Origin: Algoriphagus machipongonensis
Lineage (GTDB): Bacteria; Bacteroidota; Bacteroidia; Cytophagales; Cyclobacteriaceae
Assembly (NCBI RefSeq): GCF_000166275.1
Contig: NZ_CM001023.1
Span: 4,322,501 to 4,386,500 of the forward strand
DNA length: 64,000 nt
Direction of reading: 5' to 3'
Positions 54,185 through 61,404 of the stretch are shown here, one piece after another; position 1 is the stretch's first letter, and every line of letters begins with the position of its first letter. The notes beneath the pieces are model-generated. The model was not told the DNA's origin. It did no database searches and saw only the letters and a program-made list of their open reading frames with translations. The translations under genes and the position numbers were made by a program.

Positions 54185-56890
54185 GTGAAAATCTGGAAAA
54201 GCCTACTTGTATTGCTCATTTTCATCCTTTTAGCGGGTGGAGGATTCTGGATTTATAAAACTTATTTTTCTGCTAGGAATGTCAATAGCCTTGAGCTGAT
54301 CAGCCAAGATGCTATTTTCGTTTTTGAAACTTATCAGGGAGCCGAAACCTGGAATTCCTTAGTAAATGATCCCGTTTGGGAGATTTTCCAATCTTTACCA
54401 GCATTTGATAAAATATCCAATCAACTGGTTACTCTAGATAGTTTAACAGGAACTTCTGGTCAGGTTGCCTCTTTAGTACAGGGTGAGCAACTCACCATCA
54501 GTCTTCATTCTACTGGAATTGAGACCTTTGAACTCCTTTATACCCTAAATCTAAGCCCACTCAAAACGAATGGGATTATTGAAGATATTAAAACAAAAAT
54601 CCCTGCTGGCTCAAGGTTTCAAAACAGAACCTATTCAGAACAGGAGGTTTTGGAGTTTTACAATGAAAACAACGACCGCCTCTGGTCAATAGCTATCCTT
54701 GGAGATTTAGTAGCCTTTTCTTCCTCCTCCTTTTTAGTCGAGCAGGCTATAAGATTTTATATGAATGAAAGCCAAGAGGATTTTTCAGACTTGATCTCAA
54801 AAACGCCTGCGGACAAAAATCTTCCTGGTCGCCTATTGCTATCTGGTAAAGGGCTAGCCTCCATGCTCAAAGGCGTGGCTGGTAACCGTGAAAATCAATC
54901 CATTGCCGGTTTGGAAGTAATGAACTCTGGATTGGCCCTAGATTTGAATTTTGAGGAAGGAAAACTGGTTTTTAAAGGCCCCGTATTCTATCCAGATCAA
55001 AACAACTTTACGCCTTCCATCAGAGCAAACTTAACTGCAATAGAGTCCCTTATTTCCAATAGAACACTTTCCCTGACCCAAATCAACTTGGAAAGCATCT
55101 ACGAAACTCAAAAATTAGAAAACCGTGCTTTCCCCTTCAGATCCACACTGGAAGGTGAAATTCAAAGAAAACTGACCGACAAGGGATTTTTCGACGGCTT
55201 TTCTGGAGAACTTTACCTCTTAAACCTGGAAAGCTCCGGAGGTTTTGATAATAATCTGGCACTTTTAGCAAGGACTGAAGATGCCGGCCAGCCATTGACC
55301 TTACTTAAGGAGTTTCAAACCGATGAGGGAGGCGAAAATTCAGATTATTATCAAGACTATGAAATTCTATTCTTCGCTGAAGAAGACTTTCCTGCCCATC
55401 TATTCAATGGTAAATTCCCGGGTTTTGGTCAAACTTTCATTACCAGTGTCAATGACATTTTGATTTTCACCAATTCCCAGCAAGCAATGAAGTTGATTTT
55501 GGATGACTTCACTTCTAACAATACTTGGAGGAACTCCAAAAATGCTCCAGAAGCAAAATCAGAATTAACTTCTTCAGCAGGGTTTACAAGACTATACCTC
55601 ATCGATAAAATCTGGAATAACTGGACCAAAATCACAAATCCTTCTTGGTCTTCATTTTTACAGCGCTACAGCAGTAGTTTCCGGTCATTTCCATGGCTTT
55701 CTTTAAAAGTGAATGACTTACCCGGCGGAACGGAAGCCACCCTTACAATCCCTTACAAAGGGGATTTCAAAGCAGAGGCAAAACCTATGGAAGCAATCAG
55801 TCTTCAGCCTAATAATTCCGTAACTCTTGATCAGACACTAATCTATGGTCCTGTTTCCGTAACAAACTACCAAGACAATACAGAGGATATTTTAGTGCAG
55901 GACGCGTCCAATGTCATGCATTTGTTCAATGGGGTTGGAGAAGAAGTATATTCTTATCCTTTGGATGGACCGATTGTTTCTGACATTTTTCAGGTAGACT
56001 ATTATAAAAACGGAAAGCTTCAGATCCTCCTTTCTACTCGAGATAAAGTATATGGAATCGATCGATTAGGGAATCTATTACCTCGATACCCATTTGATTT
56101 AGGCAATGAATTAATCAACTCATTAAACCTTGTTGATTATTCAAACACTAAAGAATACCGGTACTTCATAAGCACTGAAGGAGGCGATTTATTCCTTTTG
56201 GATAAAACTGGACAGCAACTGGATGGCTGGGACCCTCTACCTACTGGAGAAAACACAACAGGGTCAGCCTCTCATTATAGAATCCCCGGCAAGGGAGATT
56301 ATATGGTAGCTTTAGGAGAGAAAGGCTCTTTATTCATTTACAATAGAAGAGGTGAAAAACAAGCAGGCACTCCTATAAAGCTGGGTGAGTCTATTCTATC
56401 AAAAGGTGTAGTTTGGAGAGATCCAAGATCAAGAAGCTTCCAATTCATCACCATCACAACCAACGGTGAAATCATCAAAACCAATTTTGACGGGGAAATC
56501 ACTTATAGAAATCAACTGATCAAGAATGATCGTGATAGTGAGTTTATGCTAGTGACGGATCAAAAATCAGAGGATTTCCTCTTTGTCTCCAGACAATTCA
56601 ACGAAGTTTCGGTCTTGGACAAAAATGAAAATCAGCTGATGAATCTTAGAGTTGCTAGTGAGGAATTGAAGTATCAGTATTTTGATTTTGGGGGTGAAAG
56701 ACAAATTTTCGCCTTGACAGATTTGACTCAGGAGTTCAGTTATCTATACGACATGAAAGGAAATCTTCTGACTACTATGCCACTGGAAAGCAGTAATTCC
56801 GTTCAAATTTCTTATCAACCCTCTCAGGGTCAGTACCTCATAAGAACTATAAGTGGAAATAGGCTTACAGAGTTTTTACTGGCAGATTAA
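54185..56890 (+). CDS. Large membrane-anchored protein of unknown function
   Basis: 901 residues. One N-terminal membrane segment (about 5-25, LLVLLIFILLAGGGFWIY) is followed by a periplasmic body. Residues 30-540 resemble DUF3352-type proteins (NSLELISQDAIFVFETYQGA, then ...FSGELYLLNLESSGGFDNN). The last 350 or so residues look like a beta-propeller (GPVSVTNYQDNTEDILVQD, KVYGIDRLGNLLPRYPFDL, DLFLLDKTGQQLDGWDP, SLFIYNRRGEKQ). The start is GTG 54185; no ATG lies close by. The MscS gene follows after a short gap. The function is unknown; a role in envelope quality control is only a guess. Confidence 0.75.
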   Translation: MKIWKSLLVLLIFILLAGGGFWIYKTYFSARNVNSLELISQDAIFVFETYQGAETWNSLVNDPVWEIFQSLPAFDKISNQLVTLDSLTGTSGQVASLVQGEQLTISLHSTGIETFELLYTLNLSPLKTNGIIEDIKTKIPAGSRFQNRTYSEQEVLEFYNENNDRLWSIAILGDLVAFSSSSFLVEQAIRFYMNESQEDFSDLISKTPADKNLPGRLLLSGKGLASMLKGVAGNRENQSIAGLEVMNSGLALDLNFEEGKLVFKGPVFYPDQNNFTPSIRANLTAIESLISNRTLSLTQINLESIYETQKLENRAFPFRSTLEGEIQRKLTDKGFFDGFSGELYLLNLESSGGFDNNLALLARTEDAGQPLTLLKEFQTDEGGENSDYYQDYEILFFAEEDFPAHLFNGKFPGFGQTFITSVNDILIFTNSQQAMKLILDDFTSNNTWRNSKNAPEAKSELTSSAGFTRLYLIDKIWNNWTKITNPSWSSFLQRYSSSFRSFPWLSLKVNDLPGGTEATLTIPYKGDFKAEAKPMEAISLQPNNSVTLDQTLIYGPVSVTNYQDNTEDILVQDASNVMHLFNGVGEEVYSYPLDGPIVSDIFQVDYYKNGKLQILLSTRDKVYGIDRLGNLLPRYPFDLGNELINSLNLVDYSNTKEYRYFISTEGGDLFLLDKTGQQLDGWDPLPTGENTTGSASHYRIPGKGDYMVALGEKGSLFIYNRRGEKQAGTPIKLGESILSKGVVWRDPRSRSFQFITITTNGEIIKTNFDGEITYRNQLIKNDRDSEFMLVTDQKSEDFLFVSRQFNEVSVLDKNENQLMNLRVASEELKYQYFDFGGERQIFALTDLTQEFSYLYDMKGNLLTTMPLESSNSVQISYQPSQGQYLIRTISGNRLTEFLLAD

Positions 56891-56956
56891 GCTTTGTCAA
56901 TTTCCTTGGGCATCATTTTATGAATGGCTAACTTGCGCAAAATTCAAAAACACCTC

Positions 56957-58618
56957 ATGGCGGCGAAAAAATCATTCTTACTCTTTACTTTATTTTGGCT
57001 AGTCTCTTCATTTTCATTTGGCCAGCTACTTACTGAAGAAGAAGAATATTCAGAAATCACGAATGAGGTAAATTTAACTTCGCCTTACCACACGACACTG
57101 ACCTTCTTTTATAATCTGGAAGAAAGTCATTTCAAACCTGAGGAAGCTGCAAAAACTTTAAACCTCAAAGGGGTAAGCAACGCAAATGGAGCAAAACTAA
57201 GCTCGAAACTAAAGCAGATTTTTGAAGGAAAAGGAGTTATCATCCGAACCAATGAAATCCCCAATGAGCAGGACTTTAGGGATACCACCTCTAACTCAAA
57301 CCAGATTTTTTACTTTGATAAAAAGAAGCTTCCCGGCGTATTTCTTGAAAAAATTGGCGCAGATTGGAAGTTCTCATCCTTTACCGTAGGGCAAATCAAT
57401 AGTATTCATAAAGAAACTTATCCTTACGGCACTGCAAAGCTTTTAGACCTTTTGCCAAAAATCGGGAATCAGGAATACTTGGGGCTCCACCTATGGCAAC
57501 TGGTGGGCTTTCTTATCTTGATTTTTATCGTTTTTATGAGCCATCAGCTCTTTACTTTTTTAGTAGACAAAGGGTTATTATACATTTTAAAAAGAAGCGG
57601 ATACGGCTATATAGGCGAGAATTATTTACTCCCAGTGGCAAGGATTACCAGTTTCTACCTGATCGTTCTACTATTGGCACTTTTCCTTCCGGTATTACAG
57701 CTTCCAACCGAAATTTGGGCTTGGATTATTGTGATCATTAATACGCTTAAACCATTCTTGATCACGGTTATCTTTTATAAGATCGTAGATATCATTACTG
57801 CCTATTTCTCATCACTAGCGGAGCGTACAGAGTCTACTTTGGATGACCAACTTGTCCCTTTAGTACGCAAAACGCTCAAAGCTTTTGTGGTGGTCATTGG
57901 TACACTATTTATCCTAAAGGAAGGCTTAGATCTCGATATCATACCCTTCCTAACAGGTCTTTCTATCGGTGGTGTGGCTGTGGCTTTGGCTGCTCAGGAT
58001 ACGATCAAAAACTTCTTTGGCTCTATCATGATTTTCTTGGATAGACCATTTCAAGTGGGTGACTGGATTACTTCTGGCGATTTGGATGGAACAGTAGAAG
58101 AAGTGGGTTTCAGATCTACAAGGGTAAGGACTTTTCGGAATTCTGTCATGTATATCCCTAATGGCAAAGTCGCAGACGCAACCATTGACAATCATGGTTT
58201 AAGGTATTACAGAAGGTTTTACTCTACTCTTACCATTACTTATGATACACCACCAGACTTGGTGGATGAATTTGTAAATGGGTTACGTGAAATTGTACTT
58301 TCGCATCCAAAAACAAGAAAGGACGTCTTTCACGTGTACTTCAACAACCTTTCTTCTTACAGTTTGGATATCATGTTTTACATCTTTTTTGAAGTTCCAA
58401 CTTGGCCAGAAGAGTTAAAATGTAGACATGAAATCTTAATTCAGATCATGAAACTTGCGGATTCTCTTGAAGTGAGATTTGCCTTTCCTACACAGACCGT
58501 TCACATGGAGACTTTTCCAGAAAAAAAGAGCCTTTCTCCTGAGTATGACCCTGACATGAAAATTTATCAGGCAAAACTGAGTGAATACTTAAAAACTGAA
58601 CTCAAGAAAAAGGATTAG
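56957..58618 (+). CDS. Mechanosensitive ion channel of the MscS family with exported N-terminal domain
   Basis: About 553 residues. A signal peptide (MAAKKSFLLFTLFWLVSSF, ending FGQ) precedes a periplasmic domain of about 130 residues (HTTLTFFYNLEESHFKPEEA). Then come four hydrophobic segments and the MscS core: pore-lining helix FLTGLSIGGVAVALAAQD, then NFFGSIMIFLDRPFQVGDW and FRSTRVRTFRNSVMYIPNG. MscS channels release solutes on osmotic downshock. ATG 56957 is preferred as the signal-peptide start; an in-frame ATG at 56924 adds 11 residues. It is convergent with the MG2-like gene, with 13 bp between stops. Confidence 0.9.
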   Translation: MAAKKSFLLFTLFWLVSSFSFGQLLTEEEEYSEITNEVNLTSPYHTTLTFFYNLEESHFKPEEAAKTLNLKGVSNANGAKLSSKLKQIFEGKGVIIRTNEIPNEQDFRDTTSNSNQIFYFDKKKLPGVFLEKIGADWKFSSFTVGQINSIHKETYPYGTAKLLDLLPKIGNQEYLGLHLWQLVGFLILIFIVFMSHQLFTFLVDKGLLYILKRSGYGYIGENYLLPVARITSFYLIVLLLALFLPVLQLPTEIWAWIIVIINTLKPFLITVIFYKIVDIITAYFSSLAERTESTLDDQLVPLVRKTLKAFVVVIGTLFILKEGLDLDIIPFLTGLSIGGVAVALAAQDTIKNFFGSIMIFLDRPFQVGDWITSGDLDGTVEEVGFRSTRVRTFRNSVMYIPNGKVADATIDNHGLRYYRRFYSTLTITYDTPPDLVDEFVNGLREIVLSHPKTRKDVFHVYFNNLSSYSLDIMFYIFFEVPTWPEELKCRHEILIQIMKLADSLEVRFAFPTQTVHMETFPEKKSLSPEYDPDMKIYQAKLSEYLKTELKKKD

Positions 58619-58631
58619 CCATGTTGAGCAA

Positions 58632-60245
58632 TTAATTGACTTCAACGATGCTTTGGTAAATCTGACCATTGGACTTGATGGAAACTTGATAAAAGCCGGC
58701 TAAATCAGGAATCTTCAAAGAGATTTTGGAAGGAATTTCTTGATCTTTTTGAGTTACAGACCAATACAGAACTGTTCTCCAGTCCATGATTTTATCTGTT
58801 GATTTCGGGCCATCAAACAATTCCTCTGAAGATTCAATTGTAGGCAGGATGCCCTGATAATCCAAGTAAATTCCATTAGAGGGAATAGGGTAGCCTCCAA
58901 AATCGTTATTGTAGGAAGAGAAGCTAATCACTCCCGAAAGTTCTTCTTCATTGAGGTAAAATTGCCTTGTTAGTATTTCCAGGGATTTAAACTCTTTTGG
59001 GTCAAATTTCGCCAGTTGATCTGAGTCAAAAACAGGCATAGCATCAACCAACATCAATGGGTTCTCATCAAAGGCATATGTTCTAAGAGAATTGATTACT
59101 CTAAATTCTTTTTTCTTCTGAATAGTTTTGACAGAAACCTCAGGCACATACTCTTTGATCACAGTCTCCACATTTTCAAATCTTGTATAATCATCCAACT
59201 GGTAAGCAATATCCTCCACAAATCCAGTTACAACGGGGAGATTATTTGCTTCAAATGATTGGACAAAGTACCCCTCCACTTGTCCTCCTTTAAGTAATTC
59301 TTGCAAGAAAGGCTGATCTTCAGGACTGATTTTTAATTCAGGAATAATGAAATCAGATTGAAATTGGGTTACAGGTGCTGGGGAGACAATATAAAAATCC
59401 AAAAGACTTTTATTTCCATCTGATTGTGCCACCATATAATTCCAATTGCGGATACCACCCGCATCTATAAATATCCTTCCATTGGCATCTGGTCTATCTG
59501 TGAATAGAGCAGATTTTTCTCCATGAACTGACAAATAGTAAAGTTGGGTCGTGTCTATTTCCGAATTTTCAATTTCGGCTTCAATAATATGCCCAAAAAG
59601 CTCAGGCACCACATCTCTACTTTCTAAGGACTCATAAATTTCAGAGGAGTGGATAATGTCTTGATCCTCAAGGAAAGGATTCCAAAAACCAACTTTCACC
59701 TCTTCCACAGATCCTTGATCAGAAAGATCGATTGTCAAATTTTCACCCTTGGCTAATTGTCTGCTGGATAAAGTAAATACCGAAGAACTTGGTGTCTCAC
59801 CTTTATCAATCACTTGCCTTTCCGGAACTACTTCCGGTGGAACCTGCCTGTTAAAAACTGTCACAAATTGCTGAACAAGGCCAGTTTCCAAATTTTGATA
59901 AGGACTGATCCTGGTAAAAACCCTCAATAAATAATTATCAGAAGGTAAGTTGTCCGGAATCAAAAGGTAGTTAAATGCCTCTCCTACTTGTAATGGCATC
60001 TTTGCTAAAGCAACAGATTCATTATCCCGATTGAGCAATTCAGCATATAGAACCTTGGATTGAACTGGGATTTCATTTTGTACAACCGTAGCCTTTATCC
60101 AAATTTTTTCACCTCCAAAAAAAATGGATTTGGGTATAGAGAAATTTATTTCTTCTGATTCCTCCAAGTTTATCTGAGAAAAGCCTCTTCCAGAAACAAC
60201 AGTAATCAGAAGTAATAGCAGCAGGATATTTTTTTGAATTCTCAT
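58632..60245 (-). CDS. Exported MG2-like domain protein of a TonB receptor operon
   Basis: 537 residues with a signal peptide (ending GFSQ). The N-terminal domain resembles the MG2 domain of alpha-2-macroglobulins: SIPKSIFFGGEKIWIKATVV, LYAELLNRDNESVALAKMPL, and LPSDNYLLRVFTRI. The rest has no recognised motif; a TonB plug-like stretch (LRTYAFDENPLMLVDAMPVF, then SLEILTRQFYLNEE) appears around residues 380-450. It is the last of three genes packed with 1-base gaps or overlaps after a TonB receptor and a DUF4249 protein, so it very likely works with them at the outer membrane. Confidence 0.75.
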   Translation of the reverse strand: MRIQKNILLLLLLITVVSGRGFSQINLEESEEINFSIPKSIFFGGEKIWIKATVVQNEIPVQSKVLYAELLNRDNESVALAKMPLQVGEAFNYLLIPDNLPSDNYLLRVFTRISPYQNLETGLVQQFVTVFNRQVPPEVVPERQVIDKGETPSSSVFTLSSRQLAKGENLTIDLSDQGSVEEVKVGFWNPFLEDQDIIHSSEIYESLESRDVVPELFGHIIEAEIENSEIDTTQLYYLSVHGEKSALFTDRPDANGRIFIDAGGIRNWNYMVAQSDGNKSLLDFYIVSPAPVTQFQSDFIIPELKISPEDQPFLQELLKGGQVEGYFVQSFEANNLPVVTGFVEDIAYQLDDYTRFENVETVIKEYVPEVSVKTIQKKKEFRVINSLRTYAFDENPLMLVDAMPVFDSDQLAKFDPKEFKSLEILTRQFYLNEEELSGVISFSSYNNDFGGYPIPSNGIYLDYQGILPTIESSEELFDGPKSTDKIMDWRTVLYWSVTQKDQEIPSKISLKIPDLAGFYQVSIKSNGQIYQSIVEVN

Positions 60246-60246
60246 C

Positions 60247-61404
60247 TTAATCTTCCCAATAATCAGGTGCTACATTTGATCCTCTCAACGTACAATCTGT
60301 ACAGCGTACCTCGGCTTTTTGAAAACCAATAGGGTCAAAGCAGGTATCACAAAAAATCGGTACTGCTGGAGTGTAAAAGCCCGAATTAAAAGCTGACTCA
60401 TAGTCTTCAATAAATACGGTATCAGGTTCTACTAAACAGCCAAAATAATCATCAACAGGAGCCTTTGGCCAAGGAATTACATCTCGGACTTCTATAAAAA
60501 GCCTTTGCTGCCTAACAGTACCCAAGCTTAAATATCCTACAACAGGTGCACTTGGGTCTTGATCATTTTTGAAATTCCCCCCGATATTAGAAGGTAGAGG
60601 GCTAAAAATAGAGCCTAAATCATCTGTGTTTTTTCTCATCACTTCCCAAAATTCCGAAGCCCTTTGGTCCAATGCTTTTTGAGAAATCAGGATGCTATAT
60701 TTTACAGTTATTCTTTCATCCCCTGTAGGTATCTGTTTAATGGACTGCCTAAAAACAAATTGATCTTCAAACCTCGAGGAGGTTTCCAATATCAAGTCTG
60801 AACTCAACTCCTCTCTATAACATAAATCCGTTCTATTCTCATCATTTGCCAAAACAACTGTCCTCAGGTCTGGGTCATACCGATAAGCTGTGGGGATTCT
60901 GGGTCTAAATGCATAGGTCTCTTCATAGGTCCATAAAAAATCATCCGCATTTTCATCTCCCTTTGTAGTTAAATAAACCTCAACTCCTTGTTCATTTCGC
61001 TCATAACCTACATCAATGATTTCTGGAGTTATAATTGGTTTAATGGGATCTGAAGTATAGCTTACCCCATCATCCATTAAGATCCTGAGTCGATAAAGTT
61101 CATTCTCTGGGATATCATAAGCAAACTCGAAATTACCTTGCCCCAAAGCCGTCAGGGGATATTGTTGTCCCCCTTCAGATTCTAAAAAGACATTTGCCGA
61201 AGGATAGATGGGTGTAAATCCATCCTCCTGAGTTATGTTTCTAGTATAACTTAAACTCATGATACTCGGTATTCCCTCTGTATCCAAATATCCTTCCACC
61301 ACTAAAACCTTTAAATCCGAAGGTTCAATTTCCGCATTATAAGGCTCCCTACAAGAGCCCAAGACTATAAGTAAAACAGAAAAATATAGAGCTATTTTTC
61401 TCAT
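60247..61404 (-). CDS. DUF4249 family lipoprotein
   Basis: 385 residues. The lipoprotein signal ends VLGSC, followed by REPYNAE. The N-terminal half has the DUF4249 pattern (LKVLVVEGYLDTEGIPSIMS, LSYTRNITQED, YRLRILMDDGVSYTSDPI). Near the end, six Cys are clustered (FGCLVE, FCDTCFDPIG, RCTDCTLRG), which may bind a metal or form disulfides. In Bacteroidota such proteins are encoded next to TonB receptors and probably sit on the cell surface as substrate-binding partners. The ATG overlaps the receptor stop by one base (TAATG), and the next gene starts 1 bp after its stop. Confidence 0.85.
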   Translation of the reverse strand: MRKIALYFSVLLIVLGSCREPYNAEIEPSDLKVLVVEGYLDTEGIPSIMSLSYTRNITQEDGFTPIYPSANVFLESEGGQQYPLTALGQGNFEFAYDIPENELYRLRILMDDGVSYTSDPIKPIITPEIIDVGYERNEQGVEVYLTTKGDENADDFLWTYEETYAFRPRIPTAYRYDPDLRTVVLANDENRTDLCYREELSSDLILETSSRFEDQFVFRQSIKQIPTGDERITVKYSILISQKALDQRASEFWEVMRKNTDDLGSIFSPLPSNIGGNFKNDQDPSAPVVGYLSLGTVRQQRLFIEVRDVIPWPKAPVDDYFGCLVEPDTVFIEDYESAFNSGFYTPAVPIFCDTCFDPIGFQKAEVRCTDCTLRGSNVAPDYWED

